Source: Nectonema munidae (taxonomy: Eukaryota; Nematomorpha; Nectonematoida; Nectonematidae). Taken from it: DNA of 64,000 nucleotides. The DNA lies in the NCBI GenBank assembly GCA_030549495.1, contig JAUIRK010000951.1:310001-374000 (forward strand), written 5' to 3'. The position numbers and the translations under genes were made by a program. Shown piece after piece: positions 1-11,716 of the stretch (position 1 is the stretch's first letter; every line of letters starts with the position of its first letter). Under the pieces are notes generated by a model that worked only from the letters and a program-made list of their open reading frames with translations, was not told the origin of the DNA and made no database searches.

Positions 1-122
1 GGACAATTTTAAAATAAAATATGAGTTGTTTTGAATTTTAAAATTTTTTTTTAAATAAAATTGATGATATTGGAGCTACTTCTACTATAACTTTTTTGTG
101 CATTATTTGTAAATATGTTTTT

Positions 123-252
123 TGGCGTGGGTAAGGTTGGTTAGATACTGGGTTTCGATAAGTCAAGGTCTTGGGTTCGATCAATCATCAAGCTACTTTC
201 TTCATAGTCCGATACAAGCGGCGCATTTGTGCCTTCTCCCACGGTACCTTAA
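123..252 (+). repeat. tRNA-type SINE, degraded copy
   Basis: This stretch matches the SINE at 9354-9505: the same opening (GGCGTGGGTAAGGTTGGTTA), a central TTGGGTTCGAT block resembling the B box of a tRNA-type pol III promoter, and the same AATACAAGCGG-like and GTGCCTT blocks further on. The B-box region has drifted (GGTTCGATCAATC) and the 3' tail is shorter. Family assignment is from the internal match within this window; no database was searched. Confidence 0.6.
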
Positions 253-812
253 ACATTATATAAATATAACCAGTTATAATTAATTAGCTTAATAAGGGCA
301 TAAACTATTCAACTTTGGTTTGCAAATCGCTAAATGTGTTGAGAGAAAGATGAAATTAGTGTAGAAATAAAATATATGAATACTTTGCCCTTTTATTTCA
401 AATATTTAATGCTATCTATGCGCCTATAAAAAATAATTCATGAGTTATATTTAACAAAAGAACAGGTCAAATTCATGTGAGAAAAACACTGCAAATAGAG
501 GGCGGGTTTCTTAAATAGGGTTAACACTTGACTCCATAGATAAAAGCGTTAAGCTAATCTATGTGTAAATCCTTTTATTTCAAATGTAATTTTTAAAACT
601 TTATAAAATGCAGCACTTGTCTCTGATAAACTTGCACACTGTTAAATGAATACCGGATGCGATAGGTAAGCCTGATTTTTCAAAAGTGAAAATATATTTT
701 TTTTAATCATGAAAAATCGGAATCGTACAAAATTTAGATATCTCCACATCGCTAATTAAAGATGTATCCTTTTTAATTTTTATCAAAACTGCAATATAAA
801 GTACAAAGATAC

Positions 813-887
813 CAGGATCCGTAGTGTTGTACACGATGAAGTCATCACGAATTCCGCCATTTTCGTTGGTTACCAAACTCAGGGTTC
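813..887 (-). CDS. AMT: Aminomethyltransferase (glycine cleavage T protein), internal exon
   Basis: Read on the minus strand this exon gives GTLSLVTNENGGIRDDFIVY and then NTTDPG, which matches the T-protein segment [20 protein letters not shown] of the animal enzyme. The paired aspartates (DD) lie where the family has its catalytic Asp. The enzyme transfers the aminomethyl carbon of glycine to tetrahydrofolate in the mitochondrial glycine cleavage complex. The exon follows an AG acceptor and ends at a GT donor (CCTG/GTATCT). It is 75 nt long, phase 1 on both sides, and joins in frame to the exon at 3013-3172. The next downstream exon should lie beyond the left edge; nothing in 1-812 reads as T protein. 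The exon match is good, but only a fragment of the gene is visible. Confidence 0.85.
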
Positions 888-3012
888 CTAAAAGCAGGGA
901 AAATGGTTATTATAAAGTAGATCCGTGCACACACACATTAGTTTCGCTACTTTGAGTACTTTTGTGTTTAAAAATTTATAATTTATTATTAATTCGCCAA
1001 AATTTGCCTTAGCGTAAGCATAAATAGACACTTTTAGCAATTCTTTTCAAAATCCCACACCAACAACAAATAATAATTCTCTCATCTTTTTTTTAAATTG
1101 ATTACTTAAGAAAAAAACGTTTGTACCATTTTTAGTTCATTAGCTCCAATTTTAAAAATGTACTGTAATTTTACTTTGAAAAATTACTTTTATAAAAAAA
1201 ATATATATAATACTTTTATTATATATTAGGTGGTCTATCGAAAGTAAGTAGTACTATTTAAAGAAGTAACATGAAATAGGGTATTTCATACATGCCACTT
1301 TAACGATTTGGGCTGTGGTTTAACGATTTTTAAGTGTCCTAACGCTTTGAGTTTCAAATTCCCCACTCTTTGTTAATGTTTGGTTGACAGTTTTGTTGTA
1401 TATTATCGTTTAGGATTGAACATAGGGTATTTCTCATAACTTTAACTGGACTTATTCGAAACAGAAATGAAAGATTTTGAGTAGAAGTATCATTTGTAGT
1501 AAATTAACTGCTTTTACATTAGCATTTATATTCAGATTTTACGAGAACGGTCTGAATAAAATATATAAAATTTTTAAAAACTAATGTTTAAAAAGGGAGA
1601 AACTATAGTTTTTTGGGAAGAATGAATATAGTAAAATTTAAAGCACAATAAAAATATTTGATGCATCGATGAGATCAAATTCATTCTTTGATAATTATAT
1701 GGGGGTGTACAAAAATAAAAAAAGTCTAAAAGGGGCGTTGGGAAAAAGGTTGAGAAACACTTAGCCTAAGTATTATAATAATGATACAACCACCCGAAGT
1801 TCGCTTTTTGATCATAAAATATACATCTTGAATTTTTAAAGGATTATGTAAATATAAACATAGTTTATTTAAAAAGTTACTAGTCACAAGCTCTCCTTTT
1901 AATATCAATACTTCTTATTCACGTTATGATAGGAATAAATAATGCTGGCTTTCATTCTATTCATCTTGAAGGAAACCTCCTGATTCGAGTAATCTAAAAA
2001 CTTTGGATCCCAAATTTTTATCTGTGATTGTATCAAATTTTTCCCCAGATACTGAAAGTTTCCAAAAAGAATGTGAAAAAATAAATAATGAAAATAAATC
2101 TGTTCTTCAAAATTCAAAAAACTAAGAACAATTATGTGATTATTAAAATTAAGGGACTCAAAATATTACTAAAATTAGACAAAGTACCCACAATGAAAAC
2201 ACTGTGCATCATAACCTGAATTTGCGCTTACCCACTTTTGCAATGAAAAATCTTTAACCCAAATAATTCCTTTCTCTTGTCTCAAAATTTTCTAGACATA
2301 TCACTATTTGTTGAAGTATCTCGTTTGAGTGGTTTTTTTATAAATATGTAAAGTTTTTCTTCCATAATCCCCATCTGCGCTATTGCAATATTTTGTGGGG
2401 CTCCTCTATTATGGTTTTATATGTGCGCTTCATAAGCTTCAGGTAAGATTCTATAACTCTATTAACTTCAAAGCTTCCAAAATAATAATAATCAAAAAAC
2501 TCGCTTAGCATCAGGAATAATAACGTTGTGTATCTATAACTATCTCCTGCTATAACCTGCTCATTAGAGCGAATGGATGATGATGATGATCAACTATAGC
2601 ATATATACGGATATTTATTCCACTACGATTTGTATGAGTTACACTTTTAATCCATTTTTCTTAGTTATTGTTAAGCTTCCAGATACTTCTTGATTTTTTT
2701 GGTGCAGCGATGCTTTTCGGACAGAAAGCAAATTCATTAAACATATTGGTAAGCCAAATATTTGTCCGCAGATATAAAGAGAAATAGGAATCCGTCGCAG
2801 TCAGCTTTCGAGCTGGAAAGGTTTGGAAACCATTGAATCTAACTTGCGAAGATTTTTTAGGAATAATCAAATCGGTTGTAAATTAGATACCAAGGCAATC
2901 TCAATTCTCATTTCCCGCAAACTGGAAGTCCAGCTGATAGCAGTACTTCTACCAGAACATTTTTAAAAAAACATCCATTAAAATTGATTGAAAAACACTA
3001 TAACATTCGTAC
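888..3012 (-). other. Aminomethyltransferase intron
   Basis: About 2.1 kb of AT-rich sequence lies between the two T-protein exons, bounded by a GT donor and a TTTTAG acceptor on the minus strand. It holds a short GAT run near 2577-2592. I see no gene in it; the short open frames there are unrelated to anything I recognise. Confidence 0.6.
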
Positions 3013-3172
3013 CCGCATTTTTAGGAAGTTCTTTGATGTCGCCTACACACATGGATTCTAAGAAGTCGAAACGATCTTTGCCAAAGAAATTAACTTGCAG
3101 CATGTGAGAAACATCGAAAAGAGCTGCGCATTTTCTTGTAGCTCTATGCTCATTCAAAATTCCAAGACTGTA
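3013..3172 (-). CDS. AMT: Aminomethyltransferase (glycine cleavage T protein), upstream exon
   Basis: The minus-strand translation begins YSLGILNEHRATRKCAALFD, continues VSHMLQVNFFGKDRFDFLES and ends MCVGDIKELPKNAG. The blocks LFDVSHM and VGDIxEL are signatures of the T protein folate-binding domain. The exon is 160 nt: it starts after an AAG acceptor and ends at AATGCGG/GTACGA, phase 1, which splices in frame to the exon at 813-887 to restore the family string NAGTLSL. The intron between them is about 2.1 kb. The 5' exons (mitochondrial leader and the glycine-rich MVPFAGY region) were not found upstream; a hAT element inserted at 3194 separates this exon from whatever precedes it. The protein should act in the mitochondrial matrix. 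Confidence 0.88.
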
Positions 3173-3193
3173 CTTAAAGAAAAGTGTGTAGGT

Positions 3194-5456
3194 TAGGGTG
3201 ATTACTAAATTAAAAATTTTAAAATAAAAAACACAAACCCTTTTTAATAGTGGAACATTTTTATATAGATTACATTATTATTGTTGATTTTAAAAAAAAT
3301 TAAAAAAACCTCCCCCTATTTTTAAATTTAAAAATACATGCTTTAAAAATTTGTTAATTTTTATAATAAAACACTATATATTTTATATTTCTAGTTTATA
3401 ATTTTTTTTGGTTCTGATTTATAAAAATGGCGTCTAAAAATTCCTATAAAAGTGTAGAAAAAAACAGGAATACATTGAAAAGAAACTTATCAAGTCTATG
3501 TAAAATAAAAAGAGATCAAAAAATTCCTTTTATTGAAAAAATTTCACATCTCTCCCGAATTCCAACAAATCGTCAAGTTCTTGGTAATTTTCTTTTTTTA
3601 TTTAATTGTACAAAGCTACGTCTAGATAGAGTGAATATTATGATTACAGATATTGAACTGCTTTGGAGAGAAGAATTGAACTTTCTTCATTTTTCTAGCG
3701 CACTTATAAGAAAAAAACAAATCAATTAATAAATCTCCGCGATAAAAACAAGAAAAACCCATCTAGTAAATTCATTTCCATACTTTCTAAATTATTTGAT
3801 ATCACAAATCTTAAAGGCGAGTGGAAATGCGCAGAAGATGAGGAGTTTTACATCAAGCAAATCGAAAGTCGTGGTAAAATTGGATATTCTACTGTAAAAG
3901 AGGCTCCTTTAAAAACAATACATCCAAGAAAACGCATTAGTATTCAAGCAGTATCCAGCCAAGCTGAAGACTATCATCCACCTTATGACGATAAGTCCAG
4001 TTCTGAATCATCTGCTTATGAACTTTTTTCGCCTTCATCATCTTTTTCTGGAAAAAAATTGGTTTATAAAAGAGCAAAAACTGAAACAGCAAGCTTACTT
4101 GTCATTAAAAACAACATTTGAACACACAAAGCACGAAAAGTTCTTGAAACATTTTCCGAGCAGGGATATAATGTTGATGTTCCTAGCCAGTCAGGTATTT
4201 GGAAAAAAGTTATTCAAAGTGGAAGAGAAGCAAAGATAAAAATATTTTAAAAATTACAAAATGATGAACATTTTTGTCTTCACTTTGATGGTAAAAAGCT
4301 AGCTGGCGAGGAATATCAAATTGTTTTACTCAAAAACGTTGTGACAGAAATTAAACTTGGTGTTTTGAAATGTCTTGACGGCACAGCAAAAGCTATACAT
4401 CATGAACTTCATAAGTTAATTGATGAATTTGATGCCTGGAAAAATATTAGCATGGTAATTAGCGACACAACTGCTGTAAACACAGGTCGTTTAAATGGCA
4501 TTGTTAAACGAATTCAAGATGACATAGTGCATAAAGGGTTTGAGAAGCCACAGTACATTGGCTGTCAGCACCACATTCTTGATCTGCTACTCAAACATGT
4601 AATAAACTTTTTCATTCCAGAAAATACAAGTAAACCACAACTTTGCTTTCTTTTTATTGAAGAATTAACTAAAGATTATGAATATTTAAAAAACAAATAT
4701 CAAAACACGGAAAAAGAAGATGTCGAAGAGACAGGTGAAAATCCAGGATGGCGAGACGATTTTAAGTTTTTGTATGAACTTTGCCAGGCTTATCGTCACT
4801 ACAAAAAAACTTTAAGTTGGCCTAAAATACACTGGAAAAACTTCCAAACGTAAATCAAGCCCGGTGGAACTCACGAGCAACATACGTTGTTATGGCTTTT
4901 TTCTTCTGGAGGAAAAGCGCAAGATGTTTAAAGCCGCGTGTGATTTTATTTGTTATGAGTGGGCCGAGGCTTGGTTTGCAAATCAACACTACAAAGAAAA
5001 CACTTTTAGTAGTTTGTTAAAGGCTTTACAAATTAATATAGAATGCAAAAAAGCAATCAATTGTTTAAAAAGGCATTGGAATCTTGAGAAGTCAAATTGA
5101 TATCCCGTGGCCTAATCAAAATGCTGAGCGGGCCATTAAAATTATGGAAGAATTGCATGGAGCTTCGAAAAATCATAAATTTCTAAATTTAAAGTTTCTA
5201 GCAAAAAACAATTTTTAATTTTTTCTTTTGTGTTATTTATTTAGCTTTTTATTTCTTATAAATAAAGTTAAAAAGACTAATATAAATTGAATTCTTTAAA
5301 ATGGGGGAAATTTTCTCTTTTCCAAAATTTATTTTAAAAAAAGGGGGAATTTTTTTTCACGAAAGCAAAAATGAATCTTATATTTGTTAAATGTGGATAA
5401 AAGTTCCTTCTTTGAAAGTAGTTTCATTAAAAAAAAAATTTTTTCTAATTACCCTA
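3194..5456 (+). mobile_element. hAT-superfamily DNA transposon, decayed, with perfect 8-bp target duplication
   Basis: The element starts TAGGGTGATTA and ends TAATTACCCTA, an inverted pair with one mismatch over 11 bp. It is flanked by the identical 8-bp direct repeat GTGTAGGT at 3186-3193 and 5457-5464. An 8-bp duplication with TAGGG/CAGGG ends is the hallmark of hAT elements. The 2.26 kb body carries plus-strand transposase remnants in more than one frame (3427-3729, 3985-4239, 4341-4853, 4864-5215). It sits inside the aminomethyltransferase gene, just upstream of a coding exon. Confidence 0.85.
3427..5218 (+). pseudogene. hAT-like transposase, frame-broken
   Basis: Several open pieces on the plus strand together resemble one transposase. 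The piece at 4341-4853 has MVISDTTAVNTGRLNGI followed by YIGCQHHILDLLLKH. This looks like the second catalytic Asp plus the C-x2-H motif found in RNase H-fold transposases of the hAT group. The last piece (after about 5095) reads IPWPNQNAERAIKIMEELHG, a conserved C-terminal block of such proteins. The pieces lie in different frames, with stops between them, so no single product can be made. Assignment to hAT rests mainly on the element's ends and 8-bp duplication; the protein may belong to a divergent hAT subgroup. Confidence 0.65.
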
Positions 5457-5464
5457 GTGTAGGT

Positions 5465-6229
5465 ATTGAATGAAATACGGCGATAGCACATTTTTAAGAA
5501 GCATTTACTAATAAAACAGAGAAAGCAAAGCTTTTAATTGGAGTTGCACATTATATACCATTTCCAGCTCCGTCGCACCCTTTTACAATTCAAGCGGACC
5601 TTATTTGCAAATGCGTCCTAACATCTTGTCTTTGAGGACTGTAGAGATTAGTGTTTCTTTGCCGGTTTTCCGGAACTTTCTTTTTCCGGCTCCTGGCAAT
5701 ATATTTGCCTCCCGGGTTTTTATCAAATTCTAATTTGAATACCGCTAACCTAATTTCTTCTAATTTGAATATCGTCCTAACATCTTGTCTTTTAAAAACT
5801 GCTTTTTGCAATTAGGTTTTTCAATTTAAAAACTTTTTTTGGCGAAAAATAATTTAACCGTTTTAAAAAGTTTTCATAAACTTTTAAATAAATAATAATC
5901 ATTATGAAAAGGATTTTAACTTTAAGTTGTTTATTATTAGCAAAAAGCATTTTTGATTTACAAACTTTTTTCAATTTATTTATTTTAGGTTGACTGAATA
6001 GGGCGGGGTTTATAATAGGAATTATCCGGCTTACTGTGTGGGAATTTTTTATCTGACAAAGATTAAATTGAGAGGGTGGCAAAATAAGTAGTTATTATTT
6101 TCTATTACATTGTTTTGATTTATCAGGAATTTTATTTGATAACTGAGAGGAAAGAAGACAATTTATTTATTTTCAAAATTTCTATATATTCAATGCCAAA
6201 TTTTGAAATGGCCAAGGGTTCATTATACA
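5465..6229. other. Non-genic stretch with a spaced direct repeat
   Basis: I see no gene here. A block CGTCCTAACATCTTGTCTTT occurs twice, near 5613 and 5774, about 160 bp apart, and AATTTGAAT(A)CCG/ATCG blocks also repeat, so this is probably part of an unrecognised dispersed repeat. The minus-strand frames here are not like any protein I know. Confidence 0.4.
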
Positions 6230-6905
6230 TTTACGCTTCGCAACTGTTTTCATCTTCTTTCACTCAAGATCTCATCTCTTGTTTAAGCTCTCCTATCTCA
6301 TCCCCCCCCCGTCATGTACCTCATGGTGCCCTCATGCACTTTATGCGATATCAGTTTTCGAAAATTTCTTCAATGAAGGGATCAAGAAAGTATAAATAAT
6401 GTTGCTAATGTTTTTTAAGTTTTAAAATTGTGACCCCTATTAACTTTTTTTTGGCTACGCCATTGTTTCTTTCTAATTTGTATTTAGAGTTAAATTAAAA
6501 ATAATTCTATTTTATCTCATTAGAAACTAGTTTTTAGCTGAATATAAGTTCAATATTTTCAGAACCTTTTTCATGATACCGAAGTTCAGCTATTCAAATT
6601 AATCACAGATTCTTGGTAAAATTTAGTTCCATCAATACACCAAACATTTTGCAAAAATGAAAATTTGTTTGTTTTTAAAAAAGAGAAAAATAGTTTCAAT
6701 CGTAAACATTTTATATCAATGAATATTATCAGACTCAACAAAGGTCACTTTTAACCTTTATCAGTATGTTTGTTACATTTTGTAACATTTGAAAACTATA
6801 ATTCTTTCAAGTCAAGAAATTTTTTTTAAATAGCTATTTGGGAATGAATATTTTGACTAGCTATTCAGTTTAAAAGCAAAAATACTATATTTGTTTAATA
6901 TTTGA
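6230..6905 (-). repeat. Dispersed repeat B, inverted copy
   Basis: The reverse complement aligns over most of its length with 24895-25505: shared blocks include CTTTCTTGATC, the run around TTACAAAATGTAACAAA, and TTGACTAGCTATTCAGTTTAAA. The right edge contains the sequence CAAATATTAAACAAATA (read on the minus strand), which is the uninterrupted form of the site that is split by the 20266-24890 element. It therefore serves as an empty-site paralogue. Confidence 0.7.
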
Positions 6906-7511
6906 GCAGAGATATTTTTTATAATGTTCGATTGTTAAATTTTGTAAGTAACACTGTACATAATTATATCTTTTTTTTAAGAAATTTTTTTGATTATTAT
7001 AATAAAAATATAATATCGAAAAAAAATATTTCGGTTGTTAAAAATGTACTCTATTTATGACAGCTGACTGAATTTTATTTGTTTTCAGAAATAATCAAAA
7101 AAATGCAATGATTTTCTTGTTCTCGTATACTATGATTTTTATGATTTAAGTTTGTTTTAGTTTTTTTTAATGATTTATGTTCTTAGACTTAAATAATTTT
7201 ATGAAAAGTGATTAAACTAGAATTTTTTGTATACTACGATTCCTTACAAAATGTAAAAAATACAAGCGTTACCAAATCACCCTAAAAGGGTTAGCTACTT
7301 CAACGTTGGCTTTTGCTGCTTATAAAATCTTGAAAATATCAAATAAACTATAAACTATCTCATTTTTTATGCCTCCTATTATTTTGAAATTATTCTGAGA
7401 ACAGACGGTTTCATTTTAAAATGATCAAAATTGCTTTATTAGTTTATTTTGTCTCCTTTCTCTCTTATGTTAATTATGTAGCAAATTTTTCAATTTTGAG
7501 TAAAAGATAAG

Positions 7512-7650
7512 GTGCAGCGGATGTATTTTCATTGACCAGGCACTGATGTACCACTTGTCAAACTATGAACATATTGGCATCGATAAGGAATCGAATCGAG
7601 AGGCTTTCGTGCTGAGTCCATCATCTCAATCAACCTGCCATGCCAACCAT
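7512..7650 (-). repeat. tRNA-type SINE, inverted copy
   Basis: The sequence matches the copy at 10836-10995: both share the block that runs through GGCACTGATGTACC, then CAAACTATGAACA, then the reversed B-box-like GGAATCGAATC (forward GATTCGATTCC), then GTGCTGAGTCCATC and ending CCATGCC. The B box points to pol III transcription toward lower coordinates. Confidence 0.7.
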
Positions 7651-7664
7651 AGAGTTTTTCTGGG

Positions 7665-8878
7665 AATGCGTCAAATTAGTTTTCAAAAAACTTAAGTTAT
7701 GCTCTAAAATTTTTTAGTTTTTGTTAAAGCTCTATAACTTTTTCTGATAGAATTTTTTTCCCTAAAAGTTATTATAAAAGGCAAATCATTGTAAAATGTT
7801 AAAAGTTATTTTACTTTTGTAGATTTTTGTAGCTTGCACCAATTTAGTTTTTAAACTATATTTAAATGATGCTGAGAAAAATGAAGTAATGCAATCTTAA
7901 TTTGTTGTTTGATTTTTGTTTGCACAATTTTATCTTTATTTTATACCCTTTTTTGAGAGTCTTACTAACTTACACTTATTCTTATACACTAAAAAGAATG
8001 AAAAAATTCTAATACCAAGTTTTCTAACTTTATTTCTGTTTTACATTTTTGATATAAATTACCTCAGAAAAGTTATGTAATTTGGATGTTTTTTTTATTT
8101 ATTTTTCTCAATAAAACATTTTTAGGAAGAAGGAACAACTGAAAATTAATGAATGATTTTTTTCATTCAATAAAATTTCCAATTTTTTTATTGTTAATTG
8201 ATATCTTTATCCCTTTTCTACACATAATTTGGAGATGGTGCGCATCTATTTGAAGTGAGAAAGAAGGAGCTATATATATAAGTCATTCATTGTTGACGTT
8301 AAGCTTAATAGGGCGGGGTTAAAGTTTACATTAAGCTTAATTAAGAATGAAATAAAATAGACAAGAGAGGAGTAGGAATTCAGAAAAATTTGTTGTCTTT
8401 TTTAGAAGATCCTTGTAAGTCCTCCCCCTCCAATAATTTCAAGGATGTGCGCCCCTGAATCAATCACATTTTTTTCATATAAACATCGCAGGGTGTTTAG
8501 TAGATTCTTTTTCTTCAGACTACATTCACTCATATAAAACTCTCCAACCTTCAGTTATTTGTTTTCTCTATCAATCAAATATTCTTTCATCAATTCCTGT
8601 AATGTGCCTATTCGTCCCCCCTAAGAATTTTGGATTTTTTAACTAGTGTATATGCGATATGCAAATTTAATTAAAATATTTTCGCTAGAAGTATAGTATT
8701 TAAATTTCACCAATTTTGTAAAAAAATATAAAGTAGTCTTATAAATTTATGGGCTGAATACACTCTATTTTAATGGATTGCCTGAATATTTGGTCTCCCG
8801 TGGTATTTCTAGACAAGTAATTTTGAAAATTGCAAAAAAAATTTCGCCCCCAATAATTTTGAGGATGTGCGCCCCTGA
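7665..8878 (-). repeat. Dispersed repeat A, inverted copy, with an internal insertion
   Basis: The reverse complement matches 18734-19470 in two parts (roughly 8456-8878 and 7665-7950). The block between about 7950 and 8455 is absent from the other copy and so looks like a separate insertion or a loss there. Both copies carry CAGGGGCGCACATC-type termini. The end near 8878 reads GATGTGCGCCCCTG, like the TIR of a hAT-type MITE. No protein is encoded. Confidence 0.6.
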
Positions 8879-9330
8879 TAGGCAGTCGATTTTAGTTAAA
8901 AATCCAAACTATTTGAAAATTTTATTAAAGTAGCATTTATTTAAAACACGCAGAGGTGCACATTTTTTAAACTAATGCCAATACAAATGAAACGTAAATG
9001 TTCATATATTTTTACATATTATATATATTTGTGCATATGTATATAAATGTAAATATAACATTTCTTTTTTCTTAATTACTTATGCGATTATTTAGTAATA
9101 ATCCTGACTTTACTTTCATTGCGTATATATATTTGAGTATGCATACTTACACACATACATCCATACATATATATTACTTTCATTCCAAGAGTGGATCTCT
9201 CAATGATTATTTTCATAATTCTTTGACCCTCTTTTTTTAAAGTTACCTTATTTTTTTCAACATGTTTCATTTTCATGTTTATATTGTTTGCGTTTTCCTT
9301 CTTTTAATTCATGTTTTCAATAAATGCTTA

Positions 9331-9351
9331 CTTACTTACTTACTTAATACT
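9331..9351. repeat. TTAC microsatellite
   Basis: A short run of four to five TTAC units lies immediately before a SINE copy. It may be the tail of an older retroposed sequence. Confidence 0.7.
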
Positions 9352-9353
9352 TA

Positions 9354-9505
9354 TTCAGGGGCGTGAATAAGGTTGGTTACATACCGGGTTTCGATAACTC
9401 AAGGTCTTGGGTTCGATCCCGCATCAAGCCTACTTTCCTCATAGTTCAATACAAGCGGTGCAATTGTGCCTTTTGGATGAAAACACCCTAAGGTACCTTT
9501 ACCTT
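9354..9505 (+). repeat. tRNA-type SINE, best-preserved copy
   Basis: The head carries GGTTGGTTACATACCGGG followed about 30 bp on by TTGGGTTCGATCCCGC, whose GGTTCGATCCC is a canonical tRNA B box. The 3' part reads GATGAAAACACCC and ends in ACCTTTACCTTTAA. The reversed SINEs at 7512 and 10836 share this 3' part (AATGAAAACACACCCACG then TTACCTTTACC), so one tail appears with two different heads. A TTAA site at its end is occupied by the satellite-bearing element that begins at 9509. Confidence 0.75.
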
Positions 9506-9508
9506 TAA

Positions 9509-10255
9509 CCCTATTAGTGCTGGGCTAAATTTTTCCGCTCAAGTGTTGGGGGGCGTAAAGTTTTTATAAATATTTTTAATGTTACATATATATTTCAACT
9601 ATGCTGAATTTAATGGTGATGCCCATTTTTTTTATCAAAATCAATCAAACCTGTCAAAAAATTGATGTATATTTGACAGCTCATCTTAAAAAGGGAATTT
9701 TTATTTAAATAATTATATAAAGTTTTTTACACATATATACCCATTTTCAAGAATGCTGAATTCAGTGGTGATATTCATTTTTTATAAAAATCAATCAAAC
9801 CTGTCAAAAAATTGATCTAAATGTGACAGCTCATCTCAAAAAGGAACTTTTTATCCTAATAATTATATAAAGTTTTTTATACATGTATACTCATTTTCAA
9901 ATATGCTGAATTCAGTGGTGATATTCATTTTTTATGAAAATCAATCAAACCTGTCAAAAAATTGATCTAAATGTGACAGCTCATCTCAAAAAGAAACTTT
10001 TTATCTAAATAATAATATAAAGTTTTTTACACATGTATACCCATTTTTAAATATGCTGAATTGAGAGGTGATATTTATTTTTTATAAAAATTAGTCAAAT
10101 CTGACAAAAAATAATTTAAATATGACAGCCCATGTCAAAATGAAAATTTTTATCCTTATAAAAAGTTTTTCATACATTTCAAGTATGTAGATCGTAGAAT
10201 ATGTGATGTTCATTTTTATGAAATCAATAAAAGCTTCTAAAAGGGTAGAGTTTCG
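9509..10255 (-). mobile_element. Fragment of a satellite-ended TTAA (piggyBac-like) element: right end only
   Basis: It starts directly after TTAA with CCCTATTAGTGCTGGG and then CCGCTCAAGTGTTGGGGGGCG, the reverse complement of the right ends of the copies at 20266-24890 and 25768-29675. Four to five units of the ~150-bp right-end satellite follow: ATGCTGAATT recurs at about 9601, 9753, 9903 and 10053. The similarity fades near 10255, so the rest of the element is missing. Confidence 0.8.
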
Positions 10256-10835
10256 ATAAAAATTTGGTTAACAAAAGATTATGAAATTTTATTTTAAGGA
10301 ATTTCTATTCCAAAAGTTAATGCTCAATGAAAACTCAATATCGTTTAGTATAATAAGTCTCTAGCTAGATTATAAATAAAGTGATCAATATAATTAAATC
10401 AAAGATATATGAAACAAAAAAGTATTAAATTTTACATTTAGAGGGATTTTCCAATTAAAAAAATTCGTAAAAACAGCTGAATTTGATTTTTGATATTCAT
10501 AAAGTGGACTTAAAGATTCACTGGATAAATTACACAAAAATTTACAAGAATGTTTAATGAATTTAAATTTATAAATTCTAAATAAATTCATGATAGATTT
10601 TTAAAAAATTTAGTAGATAAATTTTGAATATGTGCCATTCTTTAAATTAGGGTCAATAAAGATTAAAATTTTAGCAATAATTTTAGAAAAACAGTTTTGG
10701 ATCACTAGTTTTTTGCATTTTATAGCTTTTTATATTTCTTATTCCTATGAAGTATCCAAAATAAACGATATCAAATTTGATGGTATGCTCTCTAATTTTT
10801 ATATACACTAGCATATGTGTTTCAATTATTTTATA
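10256..10835. other. AT-rich stretch, no gene seen
   Basis: This stretch contains only short minus-strand frames of low-complexity composition. I see no recognisable repeat or coding signal. Confidence 0.5.
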
Positions 10836-10995
10836 AAGGTAATGGTAAAGGTAACGTGGGTGTGTTTTCATTGACAAGGCACTGATGTACCGTTTATGTC
10901 AAACTATGAACAAATTGATATCGTGAGGAATCAAACATAGAGGCTTCCGTGCTGAGTCCATCAATCTCAACCAACATGCCATGTCACCCATATAT
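10836..10995 (-). repeat. tRNA-type SINE, inverted copy
   Basis: This is the partner of the 7512-7650 copy. On the minus strand it runs from GGCATGTTGGTTGAGATTGA through a B-box-like TTGATTCCTCA to the shared 3' tail AATGAAAACACACCCACG and TTACCTTTACCATTACC. Confidence 0.7.
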
Positions 10996-11589
10996 ACGCA
11001 TATGATACCAACTTTTGTTGAACTTTAATGATGATCAGCTATAAGCACTGTGAAAAACTATTAGTATCTTGCATCTAGTTTCATTAGCAGATGAGTTTAA
11101 TTTTACATAATATATTGAATATTTATATAAAAATACAAAATATTTTTTATACTGCCAATTACTGGAAAGGAGGGGAGGTGGATTCACCCTCTTAGCGTAT
11201 TGTTCAACATCTGCTCCTGTCTAGTTTGGTATATTTTTTTTATAGTTTTGACAGTTTTACTATCAATTTAGTCGACACGCTTCGGAACACATCTTATAAT
11301 GTGTAGGCTTGACAATAATAAAATACATAAAACTAATGTCTTCTTGGTAATTATAAAAAATTTGGGTATAATGTCTATTATTAAAACTATTTTTTGAACA
11401 ACTACAAAATTTTCTATACTACTAGTTGGAGTCACTTAGTATATATTCCTTACTTTTCTTTCATTCTTAATGATTGCACTAATTAAACTCAAATTTTTAT
11501 ATAACAAATTTAATCATAACAGCGCCAATAAAGATAATATATTTTTGTAACAAGAAGACAGAAAGAATGCGTAAGTAAGATTAGCGCGA

Positions 11590-11716
11590 GTATATATAGT
11601 GCTGCGTGTACTTCTGTGGTAATCAAGAAAATGGTTCCTGTGAGGCAGCAATCAGCCTGTAAATGGAGGAAACCTTGCACAAAGAGTATAATAATTGACC
11701 GTTGGCAGATACTCGA
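11590..11716 (+). promoter_or_regulatory. Possible TATA promoter and short first exon (weak)
   Basis: GAGTATATATAG lies about 35 bp before an ATG (11631), and the open frame from that ATG ends at a good donor, GAT/GTAAGTAC, near 11715. Nothing downstream was found that continues it, and the peptide (MVPVRQQSACKWRK...) is unknown to me. It may be chance in AT-rich DNA. Confidence 0.2.

Noticed and set aside
6115-6399. 94-codon plus-strand frame
   Set aside because: It lies antisense in dispersed repeat B, contains a run of C, and the forward copy at 25 kb does not keep it.
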